A DNA stretch of 64,000 bases. It comes from Yersinia similis. Its GTDB lineage: Bacteria; Pseudomonadota; Gammaproteobacteria; Enterobacterales; Enterobacteriaceae. The stretch's first letter is position 1; every line of letters starts with the position of its first letter. Of the stretch, positions 43,190-53,399 are shown piece after piece. Both the position numbers and the translations under genes were made by a program. The DNA is taken from contig NZ_CGBP01000012.1 in NCBI RefSeq assembly GCF_001053095.1, positions 1 through 64,000 on the forward strand, in the 5' to 3' direction. The notes under the pieces are model-generated. The model was not told the DNA's origin, did not search any database, and saw nothing but the letters and a program-made list of their open reading frames with translations.

Positions 43190-44809
43190 TTAGATCTTTG
43201 GCCCCGCGCTAACCAACGCGGCCCCTGCAGGGGTATCGGTATATTTATCAAAGTTAGTCGCAAAACGCTGCGCCAAATCTTCGGCTTTCTCTTGCCACTG
43301 CGCTTCATCAGCGTAGGTGTCGCGAGGGTCGAGGATATCGGGATTCACACCGGGTAACGCCATGGGTACTGCCAGATCAAAGATTGGCAGCGTAAAGGTT
43401 TCTGCCTTATCAATCTCCCCATTCAGGATTGCGTCAATAATGGCGCGGGTATCCTTGATGGAAATACGCTTACCCGTCCCATTCCAACCGGTATTGACCA
43501 GATAGGCTTGCGCGCCAACCGCTTGCATACGCTTAACCAGCACTTCAGCGTACTGTGTTGGGTGCAGCGATAGGAAGGCCGCACCAAAACAGGCAGAGAA
43601 CGTTGGCGTTGGCTCAGTGACGCCACGCTCTGTCCCTGCCAGTTTGGCAGTAAAGCCAGATAGGAAGTGATATTGAGTTTGGTCTGCGGTCAGACGAGAT
43701 ACCGGGGGTAGCACCCCAAAGGCATCGGCGGTCAGGAAGATAACCTTGGTCGCATGACCTGCTTTAGACACTGGTTTAACGATGTTATCGATGTGGTAAA
43801 TTGGATAAGAGACACGGGTGTTTTCGGTTTTAGAACCGTCATTAAAATCAACGGTACCGTCGGCCAGCACCACCACGTTTTCCAGCAAGGCGTCGCGTTT
43901 AATTGCGTGGTAAATATCTGGCTCTGCTTCTTCAGATAACTTAATGGTTTTAGCGTAGCAACCTCCCTCGAAGTTAAAGACGCCATCATCATCCCAGCCA
44001 TGTTCATCATCACCGATCAACTTGCGTTTTGGATCGGTGGATAAAGTGGTTTTACCGGTACCCGACAGGCCAAAGAAGATGGCAACATCGCCTTTTTCGC
44101 CGACGTTAGCCGAGCAATGCATTGAAGCAATGCCTTTCAGTGGCAGCAGGTAGTTCATCATCGAGAACATCCCTTTCTTCATTTCGCCGCCATACCACGT
44201 GCCACCAATCAACTGCATACGTTCTGTCAGATTAAAGGCGACAAAGTTTTCTGAGTTCAGGCCCTGCTCTTTCCATTGTGGGTTAGTGCATTTGGCACCG
44301 TTCATCACGATAAAGTCAGGTTCGAACCGAGCCAGTTCTTCATCTGATGGACGGATAAACATATTTTTGACGAAGTGTGCCTGCCAGGCAACTTCCGTGA
44401 TAAAGCGGACTTGCAGGCGGGTATCCGCATTAGCACCGCAGAATGTATCGACAACAAAGAGGCGTTTGCCAGAGAGTTGTTCCGTCACCAGACCTTTCAA
44501 ATGGCTCCAGGTCTCTTGGCTCAGAGGCTTGTTATCATTTTTACCTTTGCCCTGATCGGCCCACCACACGGTATCCTGAGTGATAGCATCGCGGACAATA
44601 TATTTATCTTTTGGTGAACGGCCGGTAAAAATACCGGTATCTACCGCTATTGCGCCTGTAGTCGTAAGTGTTCCACGCTCGTATCCTTCCAACGTGGGCT
44701 TGGTCTCTTCTTCAAACAGTAAATCATAGCTTGGGTTGTAAACAATCTCGCTGACGTTATGGATGCCATAGGCGGCGAGCTCCTGCGGGGTAATTCCTTT
44801 AACACTCAT
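43190..44809 (-). CDS. pckA: Phosphoenolpyruvate carboxykinase (ATP)
   Basis: PckA converts oxaloacetate to phosphoenolpyruvate, the entry to gluconeogenesis. The 539-residue cytoplasmic enzyme has the kinase-1a P-loop [13 protein letters not shown] near residues 247-257, the adjacent metal-binding [20 protein letters not shown], and the substrate region [13 protein letters not shown] near the N-terminus. Length and motifs match E. coli. It is convergent with ompR-envZ and follows hslO on the same strand. Confidence 0.98.
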   Translation of the reverse strand: MSVKGITPQELAAYGIHNVSEIVYNPSYDLLFEEETKPTLEGYERGTLTTTGAIAVDTGIFTGRSPKDKYIVRDAITQDTVWWADQGKGKNDNKPLSQETWSHLKGLVTEQLSGKRLFVVDTFCGANADTRLQVRFITEVAWQAHFVKNMFIRPSDEELARFEPDFIVMNGAKCTNPQWKEQGLNSENFVAFNLTERMQLIGGTWYGGEMKKGMFSMMNYLLPLKGIASMHCSANVGEKGDVAIFFGLSGTGKTTLSTDPKRKLIGDDEHGWDDDGVFNFEGGCYAKTIKLSEEAEPDIYHAIKRDALLENVVVLADGTVDFNDGSKTENTRVSYPIYHIDNIVKPVSKAGHATKVIFLTADAFGVLPPVSRLTADQTQYHFLSGFTAKLAGTERGVTEPTPTFSACFGAAFLSLHPTQYAEVLVKRMQAVGAQAYLVNTGWNGTGKRISIKDTRAIIDAILNGEIDKAETFTLPIFDLAVPMALPGVNPDILDPRDTYADEAQWQEKAEDLAQRFATNFDKYTDTPAGAALVSAGPKI

Positions 44810-44967
44810 GTCATAACTCCTGGATCGTCAATTTTCTACCAGCGATTGTAAGTACTCATCTCTGATTAACAGCGATAGCTATCAAATATTTTAATATATG
44901 ACCTATTTTTCGCTAGGTTATGAGAGATGGAACACGAATTGTCGCAAGTGTGAAACGGAGGAAATGA

Positions 44968-44989
44968 CCGGGCACTAATAGGTGCCCGG
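44968..44989 (-). terminator. Hairpin downstream of hslO
   Basis: Eight perfectly paired bases (CCGGGCAC 44968-44975, GTGCCCGG 44982-44989) lie just beyond the hslO stop. There is only a weak T-rich tail on the minus strand, so termination may be partial. Confidence 0.5.
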
Positions 44990-45005
44990 CTAAGTATTAC
45001 GAGGA

Positions 45006-45887
45006 TTAATGAATTTGTTCAGAAGAGACGCTATTGCCATTCTTTAATGTAGCAATATCAACTGCATCAAACAGATAATGGTTACCGCAATATTCACAAT
45101 GCATATCAATATTGCCATCTTGCTCGAGCATTTCGGTGACGTCATCGTCAGCCAGCGTCACTAAGGCATCGGCACAACGTTGGCGGGAGCAGGTGCAGCG
45201 GAAGCTGACATTTTGTGGCTCATACAGCGTCACCTCCTCCTGATGATACAGGCGATACAGCACTTCATTGGCTGGCAGTGTGAATAACTCCTCAGCTTTA
45301 ATGGTCGTTGTTAGCTGTGCCAGATGGTCAAACTCATCTTCATTACGTTCCTGCGCTGGCAGTACTTGCAGTAGCATGCCGCCCGCAGCCGCTTTATCGG
45401 CAACATGCCCGGTGCGGATAAACAGGCGAGTCGGCAATTGCTCTGACTGCATGAAGTAATTTTCCAGACAGGCCGCGATAGTCTCACCTTCTAATGCCAC
45501 AACACCTTGATAGCGTTCGCCTTGTGCAGGTGTAATGGTGATCACCAGATAGCCGTTGCCGACCATCTCTTGCAGTGTGCTGTCATCGCTTATTTCGCCT
45601 TTAAAGCGAGCAACACCACGCATTTCCTGCCGGTTATTACCGTTAATGACCGCCAGTGTTAAGGGGCCATCACCGCCCTGTAATTGCACGGTAATATCGC
45701 CATCAAATTTCAGGGTAGCAGTCAGCAGGCTGGTCGCGACCAACATTTCACCCAACAGTTTCTGTACCGCTGGTGGGTAATCATGGTTGGCTAATACCTG
45801 CTGGTAGGTTTCATTAACTGAAACCAGTTCACCGCGTACAGCATGATTAGCAAACAGATAGCGGTGTAATTGGTCGTGATTAGACAT
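45006..45887 (-). CDS. hslO: Redox-regulated molecular chaperone Hsp33
   Basis: Hsp33 is switched on by oxidation: zinc release and disulfide formation expose a surface that holds unfolding proteins. The 293 residues contain the N-terminal substrate domain ([20 protein letters not shown]) and the C-terminal zinc/redox switch CTCSRQRC near residue 229 and CEYCG near 261, the CxC...CxxC pattern. It is on the same strand as hslR, separated by an ERIC-related element. Confidence 0.97.
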   Translation of the reverse strand: MSNHDQLHRYLFANHAVRGELVSVNETYQQVLANHDYPPAVQKLLGEMLVATSLLTATLKFDGDITVQLQGGDGPLTLAVINGNNRQEMRGVARFKGEISDDSTLQEMVGNGYLVITITPAQGERYQGVVALEGETIAACLENYFMQSEQLPTRLFIRTGHVADKAAAGGMLLQVLPAQERNEDEFDHLAQLTTTIKAEELFTLPANEVLYRLYHQEEVTLYEPQNVSFRCTCSRQRCADALVTLADDDVTEMLEQDGNIDMHCEYCGNHYLFDAVDIATLKNGNSVSSEQIH

Positions 45888-45914
45888 AGTTTTCTCTCAT
45901 GTTGGCCGCCGTTT

Positions 45915-46059
45915 AAATCCGTCATCTTTCAAGTTGCAGGTGTATTGGCTACGTTCGTTACTCGGCCCGGCTGCAAGCCGCGTTCAAGTCTGCTCTTGGC
46001 GCTAAGTGTCAATAACAGTTGTCACTCGTTTGCCGCCTTCCTGCATGTTGAAATCTATA
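45915..46059. repeat. ERIC-related element between hslR and hslO
   Basis: Read on the minus strand it starts TATAGATTTCAACATGCAGG, continues into GAAGGCGGCAA, and has the core AACTGTTATTGACACTTAGC, then GCGGCTTGCAGC and GGGCCGAGTAACGAACGTAG. This is the same long variant as 33396-33565. It abuts the hslR stop. Confidence 0.75.
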
Positions 46060-46063
46060 AGGT

Positions 46064-46471
46064 TTACTCAGGCTCGCCTTGTTTAAATTTGATCAGATTG
46101 CGACGTTCTTTTTTATCCGGCCGCCGATCCGGATGCGGCATGGTCAGGGCATTCAGCTTACGTGCCTGTGCGACTTTCGCTCGGTTGGCAATGCTGGCCT
46201 CGGTTTCTTCATACAATGTTTGGGCTTCTTCTGCCCCCCGGCGTTGACCATGTAACGCCAATACACGCACTGTGCGCTCATCATTACCTTGCCGCAGACG
46301 GATCTCAGCATTGAGTTCAACCAGCTTGCTGGGCTTGCCTCGTTGGCCGTTATAGTGGACTTTACCGCCATCCACCATGTCACGTGCGATCGCTCTGGTT
46401 TTATAAAACCGTGCGGCCCATAACCATTTATCCAGCCGTACTGATTCCGCTGGGGAGATTTTATCCTTCAT
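46064..46471 (-). CDS. hslR: Heat shock protein Hsp15 (ribosome-associated S4 protein)
   Basis: Hsp15 binds free 50S subunits that carry peptidyl-tRNA and helps recycle stalled complexes. The 135-residue basic protein has an S4 RNA-binding domain at the N-terminus (VRLDKWLWAARFYKTRAIAR, GGKVHYNGQRGKPSK) and a charged C-terminal tail. It lies between yrfG and hslO on the same strand, the usual yrfG-hslR-hslO order. Confidence 0.97.
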   Translation of the reverse strand: MKDKISPAESVRLDKWLWAARFYKTRAIARDMVDGGKVHYNGQRGKPSKLVELNAEIRLRQGNDERTVRVLALHGQRRGAEEAQTLYEETEASIANRAKVAQARKLNALTMPHPDRRPDKKERRNLIKFKQGEPE

Positions 46472-46496
46472 AAATGCTCCTACCCGTCATACTGTT

Positions 46497-47177
46497 TTAT
46501 TCACAACGTAACTGTAAGGCGGGCAACAGTTTACGATAGTCATTGATTGCCGGATGTCTGTGGAAGGCTTTATCAGCACAGCTGGAGTCCGGGTTTTCTA
46601 CCCCAAGGCAGTAGCGGATACCAAAGGCTTGCGCAGCATCCAAAATCGCTTCGCTATCATCGACAAACAATGTTCTGGCGGGGTTCAGCCCGGTATGCTG
46701 CGTAACCGCTTGCCACAACCGTTGATCTTCTTTCGGATAACCAAATGTATGGGTGGAAAGCAATAAATCAAGGTGCTGGTCAAGGGCGGTGTGCTCAATC
46801 TTTACTGCCAAACTATGCGGATGGGCATTGGTGAGCAAAATGGTTTGCAGGCCATGCTGACGCAAACCAGATAGGAATGGCACGGTATCCTGACGTAAGC
46901 GTGCGCGGCTGCCGATATCAGAGGTCATGGCATAAATATCTAAATCCAGCCGTTCGCGCCAGTAATCGAAGCAATACCAATTCAAGGTATGCTGCACAGC
47001 GTTATATTCATCATGAATAATTTTGTGCGCTTGTTCGAGTGGGATCCCTCTGCGTTGGCTCAGGGTTTCTGGCACTAATTTTAACCAGAAATGGCTGTCG
47101 AACGCCAAATCCAGCAGGGTGCCATCCATATCTAGCAGTACGGTATCAATTTCTTGCCAGTTAAAATCGGGGGGCAT
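46497..47177 (-). CDS. yrfG: GMP/IMP nucleotidase YrfG (HAD family)
   Basis: YrfG is a haloacid-dehalogenase-type phosphatase that dephosphorylates purine mononucleotides. Motif I is LLDMDGTLLDLAFD, motif II ILLTNAHPHSLAV, motif III around TFGYPKEDQRLW and motif IV TLFVDDSEAILDAA. I set the start at 47177 (226 aa): GGAG is five bases upstream and the family begins here; the upstream ATG at 47201 has its GGAGG too close. Confidence 0.93.
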   Translation of the reverse strand: MPPDFNWQEIDTVLLDMDGTLLDLAFDSHFWLKLVPETLSQRRGIPLEQAHKIIHDEYNAVQHTLNWYCFDYWRERLDLDIYAMTSDIGSRARLRQDTVPFLSGLRQHGLQTILLTNAHPHSLAVKIEHTALDQHLDLLLSTHTFGYPKEDQRLWQAVTQHTGLNPARTLFVDDSEAILDAAQAFGIRYCLGVENPDSSCADKAFHRHPAINDYRKLLPALQLRCE

Positions 47178-47320
47178 AACGACTCCATTCCTCCATTCCA
47201 ATGATGTTGGGTGATGGTGGATATTTTCTGCTATAAGCGAGTAGATAAAGCTAGCCTAGCATATCCATGTTACACCGTGCATCTGCTGGCATGATCGTCT
47301 ATCAATCGGAGATGAGTGAA

Positions 47321-49468
47321 CTAGCGCAGGAAGGGTGGCGATGTGAAAGTTTGATTAAAGCAATCGTCATAATAACGTTGAATGTTATCCATCCGGCGAC
47401 GATTTTTCATGGCACGTTGAATTAATAAGACCATATTGACCACCAGGCAAAAAATCAGCACCAGTAATAGCAGGCTGGTCGCCAGATAGCGACCCAGAGT
47501 GACAATATCAGGCTCACTATGCAGCGCAATATGCCGTGTGCCATTCGCATCAGTCGTGATATTGGTAATAATGCCTTCCGCTTTAAATGGGGTATCAAGT
47601 AGCAGCGCCGAGAGCCGCTGCAATTCCCGCCACTGTTCCAGCGCACTGTAGTCAAACAGAGGCAGCGTTGGAGCAGGGTGGTTCACTAACTGCTTGCCCT
47701 CATCGCTGGTGATCAAAAAACCGCCCGGAGGTGGGCTATTCAACGCTTCTGTTGCTAAATGTGTTTCACGATAAACGAATGATGACGCTGCGGTATTAAT
47801 CAAATTTTCCAGTACATCGGCACTGATTGGGCGTAACAGAACATTCATCCCTTCCAGGTTCCCGGATTGCGCCCGTTTGACCAAGGCTGACCAGTTTTTG
47901 GCATTCCCCAGATTAACCAATGCATTCTTCAGGCGAATACAATCGGTATTCTCGCTACATAACGCCTGTGTTTTCAGCACAATGTCAGAAAAATTGTCCA
48001 ATAGAATCATGCCCGATTTCTCAATGGCGGTAGCCAGTTGCGGGTTGACGCTGGCATCAGAACCCTGTGGGTGCAGTTGTTTATTGATTGTTTCTACCAG
48101 TGCCGCTGCTTTTTCTATGGTTTCAGATTCAGGTTGTGGCAAGGGGGAGGCGGTATTCCAATAAATACCGGAGCAATCAAAGGGGGTGAAAACGAAACCG
48201 CGTGTATTTTGAATATTGGGAGGAACATAGCACATGCCGTTACCCTGAGCCTTCAGCATATCGCCGATGCGTAGTGGCATTTTGTCCAGTGCTGCGACGC
48301 TGGTCACCTGTTGGCTTTGAGCCCCTTGCAACCAAGCAACGCTCAATTTTAGGGGGAGGCTGAGTGGTACGTAAATCAGTAATAACACCAGTACCAACAG
48401 TGAGCCGACGAGCAAGGTTAGGTTTTTCCCCCAGCGTTGTAACGGGAACATTTTCATTTCATCATGGAGGGATAAAAAAGCCCCCTGACGTACAACTTGG
48501 CGATTAAGGTAGATATCAATATGGGTTTTTTTGCCTAAATCATGTACAAAATAAGGTCCCCAATGCGCCGGATAAATGAGATCAACGATCCCGAGTGAGA
48601 TATTGTTTATCTGCCCCTGATTTGACTCGCCAAACAGACCCCAGCGCTTGGGGGTACCATTTAAGCAGTGCACTTCCCGCAAATCTTTTTCTGACAAGGG
48701 TCGGAAGAGGTTCCAACATGCCCAACTGGTTAATGACACTGCCACGATAACCAGCCAGGGTAGTGTCACCGTCGGCCCGGATAATGCGAAAAACAGCAAC
48801 AATAAAGCCATGCAAATGGCGCTGGCTTCTTTTAAACCATTAGGGCCATGCAGAGCATATTCTTCCGGGGTTTCCTTACGGATATTAAGCAGCTCAATAT
48901 GTTCGCTATCTTCTTTGCGAATAGACGCATTTTGCGATACTGGCGGTAAAATGGGCTGATAGGTATTCTCAGACTGATGATTGTTAAGCGTATACCCATT
49001 AAGGGAGATCACCAGCGGGATTGTCTGGGTTTGGATAAGCTCAACATCATTATCCTGAGTAATATATTGTTCCCAGGCCGAGGGCAGATGAACTTCTATT
49101 GAATCGAGATAATAGCGCCATTTATTTGGCTCATCGCTGGCGACACCATAGCGGGTAATGGCGCGGGTAACGGAATAGACGTTATCACTTTGCGGTGTGA
49201 GCACCAACATTGGGGGGGATGGAGTACTGGCTGCTAGTGTGTGGGAATCAAAAGCCTGCTGCGTATTAAACCCATGCTTATTTTGCTGATTACGCAGATA
49301 ACTTTCGATACTCACTCGCTCTTCTGGCGTGAGTTTTCGGTGTGTCGGTTTAACAAACGGCAACGCTGCTGTTATGGAGTGGGGACGGCGGAATCGGAGC
49401 CACCACAGCAGACCTACGGCGATCAGACTGGTCAACAGTAAGGCCAATATTAAAACTATTGTGCTCAT
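47321..49468 (-). CDS. igaA: IgaA-type inner-membrane inhibitor of the Rcs phosphorelay
   Basis: IgaA (YrfF; UmoB in Proteus) restrains the RcsCDB envelope-stress relay and is essential where Rcs is intact. The 715-residue protein has membrane segments at about 4-24 (IVLILALLLTSLIAVGLLWW), 210-250, 347-368 (LTLLVGSLLVLVLLLIY) and 660-685, with a large periplasmic part between the last two that contains several cysteines (CYVPP, CSGIYW, CSENTDC). The length agrees with E. coli YrfF (711 aa). It lies alone, upstream of yrfG and divergent from nudE. Confidence 0.95.
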   Translation of the reverse strand: MSTIVLILALLLTSLIAVGLLWWLRFRRPHSITAALPFVKPTHRKLTPEERVSIESYLRNQQNKHGFNTQQAFDSHTLAASTPSPPMLVLTPQSDNVYSVTRAITRYGVASDEPNKWRYYLDSIEVHLPSAWEQYITQDNDVELIQTQTIPLVISLNGYTLNNHQSENTYQPILPPVSQNASIRKEDSEHIELLNIRKETPEEYALHGPNGLKEASAICMALLLLFFALSGPTVTLPWLVIVAVSLTSWACWNLFRPLSEKDLREVHCLNGTPKRWGLFGESNQGQINNISLGIVDLIYPAHWGPYFVHDLGKKTHIDIYLNRQVVRQGAFLSLHDEMKMFPLQRWGKNLTLLVGSLLVLVLLLIYVPLSLPLKLSVAWLQGAQSQQVTSVAALDKMPLRIGDMLKAQGNGMCYVPPNIQNTRGFVFTPFDCSGIYWNTASPLPQPESETIEKAAALVETINKQLHPQGSDASVNPQLATAIEKSGMILLDNFSDIVLKTQALCSENTDCIRLKNALVNLGNAKNWSALVKRAQSGNLEGMNVLLRPISADVLENLINTAASSFVYRETHLATEALNSPPPGGFLITSDEGKQLVNHPAPTLPLFDYSALEQWRELQRLSALLLDTPFKAEGIITNITTDANGTRHIALHSEPDIVTLGRYLATSLLLLVLIFCLVVNMVLLIQRAMKNRRRMDNIQRYYDDCFNQTFTSPPFLR

Positions 49469-50054
49469 CCCATCCCCATCAGAGCGCTTTTAATTTACGT
49501 CAACGCTATGAAAAATAAATAAAAAATCGCGGAGGTATATGGCCTAATAACCCAATGATTCAGCGCCTATTCCGCCAATGCTCACAAAATGACCTAACGC
49601 AATAGCGCTTGCCAGTAGACTAGTTAGGGTAGCAAAGCTAAGACAGCCACAATATCAGCATAATCCTATTTTCAAACCATTCTTCGTGTGTGGAGGGATA
49701 ATTTAGGGCGAATATTAACCAGTTGAATTTTAGCTGAACTCGACGTCATGTTAAAAACGAGTAAATTATATCTAACTGGCATTGCGATAAAGGTTCTCAT
49801 TAACGCACAATGTGATCAAGTTCTAATATACCCTTTGTCCTTGACGTTGCAGGGGTGTTGGTTGCGTTTACTCACCCGAATCACTGACTTGATTCAGCTC
49901 ATCGGGATTCGTGTACTGGCCGCCTACCTGTAGAACCAATAAATTTGGGGATAAAAATCACACAAAGTGTCTGGATAATATTGACGGATAATATCGCGTT
50001 TTCGTTAATTCAGATATGTGTTAAATGGCGGTGAGTGATTAATTTGGGGCTATC
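49469..50054. other. Region between igaA and nudE
   Basis: This 586-base divergent intergenic region contains one ERIC element (49827-49953) and otherwise AT-rich DNA with no convincing gene. It must carry both the igaA and nudE promoters; the ERIC element lies about 100 bases ahead of nudE. Confidence 0.6.
49827..49953. repeat. ERIC element (127 bp) upstream of nudE
   Basis: Exactly 127 bases from TATACCCTTTGTCCTTGACG to TTTGGGGATA, the canonical ERIC length. On the minus strand the core reads AAGTCAGTGATTCGGGTGAG, and GAATCCCGATGAGCTGAATC precedes it, both matching the ERIC consensus. Confidence 0.85.
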
Positions 50055-50600
50055 ATGAAACACCTGCAAAAACCTAAAATTCTGAAAATAGAAACGGTTG
50101 CTCGCTCCCGCTTATTCAATGTTGAAGCGGTAGAACTGGAGTTCAGTAATGGCGTACAGCGCATTTATGAACGTATGCGACCATCAAATCGTGAGGCCGT
50201 GATGATTGTGCCGGTTATAGGTAACGATTTACTGCTCATTCGTGAATACGCTGTTGGTATTGAGGAATACGAACTGGGCTTTCCTAAAGGTCTGATAGAC
50301 CCCGGAGAAGGTGTGTTGGAAGCCGCAAATCGCGAGTTAATGGAAGAAGTTGGATATGGTGCTGAGCGCTTTGACTATCTCGCTAAACTGACCATGGCAC
50401 CGTCCTACTTTTCCAGCAAAATGAATATTGTTATTGCTCACGGCCTGTATCCACAAAGTTTGGAGGGTGATGAGCCTGAGCCGTTGCCGCAAGTGCGTTG
50501 GCCAATCGCTAATATGATGGCACTCCTTAATGAGGCTGATTTTCGCGAGGCCCGTAATGTCAGCGCCCTCTTTTTAGCACATACATTTCTGAATCAGTGA
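50055..50600 (+). CDS. nudE: ADP compounds hydrolase NudE
   Basis: NudE is a Nudix enzyme that hydrolyses ADP-ribose, NADH, Ap3A and related ADP compounds. The 181-residue protein has the Nudix box GLIDPGEGVLEAANREL followed by MEEVGY (residues about 79-101), with the catalytic REL-x-EE-x-G core. The remainder (MRPSNREAVMIVPVIGNDLL, MAPSYFSSKMNIVIA) matches E. coli NudE closely. It converges with mrcA, sharing a terminator. Confidence 0.97.
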   Translation: MKHLQKPKILKIETVARSRLFNVEAVELEFSNGVQRIYERMRPSNREAVMIVPVIGNDLLLIREYAVGIEEYELGFPKGLIDPGEGVLEAANRELMEEVGYGAERFDYLAKLTMAPSYFSSKMNIVIAHGLYPQSLEGDEPEPLPQVRWPIANMMALLNEADFREARNVSALFLAHTFLNQ

Positions 50601-50673
50601 TTGTTTTGATGAGTCACTACCGTGAGATGAATTTTATTTCTGACGTAACTTATTTTTTATAAGAATAATTTAT

Positions 50674-50710
50674 AAAAAAGCCAGATGATCTGATGATCAT
50701 CTGGCTTTTT
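50674..50710. terminator. Bidirectional terminator between nudE and mrcA
   Basis: An 11-bp perfect stem (GCCAGATGATC 50680-50690, GATCATCTGGC 50695-50705) with loop TGAT has an A run on the left and five T on the right. It serves both converging genes. Confidence 0.93.
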
Positions 50711-50724
50711 ACACCGGGCTGCTA

Positions 50725-53280
50725 TTAGAACAGTTCGTGAGTCTGGCCGTTATCCATCAACGAGGTACCAGCTTCATGTACCGTATACTCAGTGGGTTGT
50801 GTCCCGTCGATAAAGTACTCTGGGCGGCTGCCTGGCCCGCCATTAGATAACTTGCCTGTTTGCTTATCAATCACGACACTGACGATGCCCGGTGGTGGTG
50901 GGACTTGCTTTTCTGGCAAGCCTTCAAGAGCTACCTTCATAAAGTCATCCCATGCTGGCTGGGCCGTCTTCGCCCCGCCTTCTGCTCCAGAAACCTGGTT
51001 TGGTATCGCCCCTGATGCCGTGCTACGGCCCAAATTACGGCGATGGTCATCAAAACCAATCCAGACGGATGTGACGGTATCTGGGCCGTAGCCTGAGAAC
51101 CAGGCATCTTTCGAGCTGTTGGTCGTACCCGTTTTACCGCCGATATCCTTACGTTTCAGGTCACGACCCGCACGCCAGCCCGTACCCATCCAGCCAGGCT
51201 CCCCGAAAATATTGGAATTCAATGCATCACGCATTAAGAACGCCAGCGGGGTGCTTATCACGTGTGGCGCATATTGCTGATCGCTATTTAGCGCCGCCTG
51301 TGCAGGTGTCACCTGTTCCAGTTCTGGCATTGGCACATTACTGGCATTCTGGCTCTGCGAGGTTGCAACGTTCTCAATATTGTCGTCAGAAAGTACAACT
51401 GAACGCTGGGTATCGCCGTAAATGACTGGCAAGTTACAGTTATCGCAGACAATTTTCGGTTTTGTTTCAAACAGGACATTACCCACATCATCAGTGATCT
51501 TAGTGATGAAGTATGGATCAACCAGATAACCGCCATTTGCTAGCACGGCATAGCCACGGACTAACTGTAATGGTGTAAAAGATGCTGAACCCAGAGCCAG
51601 TGATTCTGAATGCACGATATTCTGCGCAGGGAAACCAAAGCGCTGTAAATACTCAGCCGCGTAATCCACCCCCATGGCCCGCATTGCCCGCACCATGACC
51701 ACGTTTTTCGATTGACCTAAACCCTGACGTAAACGGATTGGGCCATCGTAAGTGGGAGGGGAGTTTTTTGGCCGCCAGTCGGTGCCTGCGCCAGAATCCC
51801 AACGAGTGATTGGCAGGTCATTGAGGATAGTAGCCAGAGTCAGGCCTTTATCCATCGCTGCGGTATACAGGAATGGCTTAATATTCGAACCAACCTGACG
51901 CAGTGCCTGCGTTGCTCGGTTAAATTTGCTTTGGTTAAAATCAAAACCGCCCACCAGCGCTTTAATTGCACCGTTATTGGGATCGATAGACACCAGAGCA
52001 GAATTGACGTCCGGCACTTGAGCTAGCCACCAGTCATCATCGACCTTTCTGACCCAAATTTGCTGACCAGGCTGAACGACATCAGTCACTTTTTTGGGTA
52101 ACGAACCTTGGGCGTTATCAGATTTAAACGGACGCGCCCACCGTATACCTGCCATCGGCAAGGTAACGTTGCTACCATCAGCCAGCATTGCCGTGGCTTG
52201 TGCGGTATCCGCCTCCGTGACTACCGCAGGTAACAGCGGGCCATAGACCGGCAATGTTTTCAGTGCATCGATAATCTGTTCACGGCTCCAGGCACTTTCG
52301 CCTACCTTCCATAACACATTGGACGGGCCGCGATAGCCATGGCGCATATCATAAGCCAGCACGTTGGCGCGTAATGAGTCAACTGCCGCCAACTGTAGCT
52401 TTCTGGTGATGGTGGTATAGACCTGATAACCGTCGGTATACGCATTTTCGCCGTAACGTTTAATCATCTCCTGACGCACCATTTCGGACAAATAGGGCGC
52501 AGAGAAGGCAATTTGCGGCGCATGGTAGTTGGCCACCAGTTCTTCACTGCGGGCTTGATCGTATTGTGCCTGAGTGATGTATTTTTCATCCAGCATACGT
52601 AGCAACACAACATTACGCCGCGCCACGGCCCGATCGTGTGAATAGAGCGGGTTAAATGTAGAAGGCGCTTTGGGTAACCCGGCAATCATCGCTATTTGGC
52701 TGAGGGTCAATTCATGGACCTCTTTGCCGAAATAGACTTGTGCCGCAGCACCGACACCATAGGCGCGGTAACCGAGATAAATTTTGTTCAGATACAGCTC
52801 AAGGATTTCATCTTTGGTCAGCATCTGTTCGATGCGGATAGCCAGAAATGCTTCTTTGATTTTTCGCATCAAAGTCCGTTCAGGGCTTAAAAAGAAGTTC
52901 CGCGCTAATTGCTGGGTAATGGTACTCGCCCCTTGGGAGGCGCGACCAGACAACATGGCAATAGAAACCGCACGCATGATCCCCACAGGGTCTACGCCGT
53001 GATGATCATAAAATCGGCTGTCTTCTGTGGCAATAAATGCATGCACCATTTCTGGTGGAATTTGATTTAATGTCAATGGGATACGGCGTTTTTCGCCGAA
53101 TTGAGCGATCAATTCGCCTTCGGCGCTATACACCAGCATAGGTGTTTGCAGCCGGATATCTTTCAGCGTGGCAACATCGGGTAGCTGCGGCTCAATATAT
53201 TTGTACAGGCCAAATATCGAGGCTGCTCCCAGTAAAATGCAACACACCGCAAGGATTAAAAAATACTTTACGAACTTCAC
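50725..53280 (-). CDS. mrcA: Penicillin-binding protein 1A
   Basis: PBP1A is a bifunctional class A peptidoglycan synthase in the inner membrane. After one membrane segment (FLILAVCCILLGAASIFGLY) comes the glycosyltransferase domain with ATEDSRFYDHHGVDP and GASTITQQLARNFFLSPERT, an OB-like insert, and the transpeptidase domain with the active serine in VGSNIKPFLY (near residue 465), SKN in GQSKNVVMVRAM, and GGKTGTTNSSKDAWF. I take GTG at 53280 as start (851 aa, starting VKFVKYFLILAVCC), as in E. coli; the frame stays open to a TTG at 53304. It is divergent from hofM. Confidence 0.97.
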   Translation of the reverse strand: MKFVKYFLILAVCCILLGAASIFGLYKYIEPQLPDVATLKDIRLQTPMLVYSAEGELIAQFGEKRRIPLTLNQIPPEMVHAFIATEDSRFYDHHGVDPVGIMRAVSIAMLSGRASQGASTITQQLARNFFLSPERTLMRKIKEAFLAIRIEQMLTKDEILELYLNKIYLGYRAYGVGAAAQVYFGKEVHELTLSQIAMIAGLPKAPSTFNPLYSHDRAVARRNVVLLRMLDEKYITQAQYDQARSEELVANYHAPQIAFSAPYLSEMVRQEMIKRYGENAYTDGYQVYTTITRKLQLAAVDSLRANVLAYDMRHGYRGPSNVLWKVGESAWSREQIIDALKTLPVYGPLLPAVVTEADTAQATAMLADGSNVTLPMAGIRWARPFKSDNAQGSLPKKVTDVVQPGQQIWVRKVDDDWWLAQVPDVNSALVSIDPNNGAIKALVGGFDFNQSKFNRATQALRQVGSNIKPFLYTAAMDKGLTLATILNDLPITRWDSGAGTDWRPKNSPPTYDGPIRLRQGLGQSKNVVMVRAMRAMGVDYAAEYLQRFGFPAQNIVHSESLALGSASFTPLQLVRGYAVLANGGYLVDPYFITKITDDVGNVLFETKPKIVCDNCNLPVIYGDTQRSVVLSDDNIENVATSQSQNASNVPMPELEQVTPAQAALNSDQQYAPHVISTPLAFLMRDALNSNIFGEPGWMGTGWRAGRDLKRKDIGGKTGTTNSSKDAWFSGYGPDTVTSVWIGFDDHRRNLGRSTASGAIPNQVSGAEGGAKTAQPAWDDFMKVALEGLPEKQVPPPPGIVSVVIDKQTGKLSNGGPGSRPEYFIDGTQPTEYTVHEAGTSLMDNGQTHELF

Positions 53281-53399
53281 CTGAGATTTCCCATTCAATG
53301 TCAATTGGGCAGTTTATAAACAACCGCGACGTAGTATAAAGGCAAGCCCGCACCATGGATACGTTCTTTTATTCTGTCTCGACATGGAGGTCGATAAAA

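Noticed and set aside
49748-49933. A 61-codon frame before nudE
   Set aside because: Half of it is ERIC sequence; no start signal.
53281-53304. Upstream TTG start for mrcA
   Set aside because: GTG at 53280 gives the family N-terminus; the extension is not conserved with E. coli.
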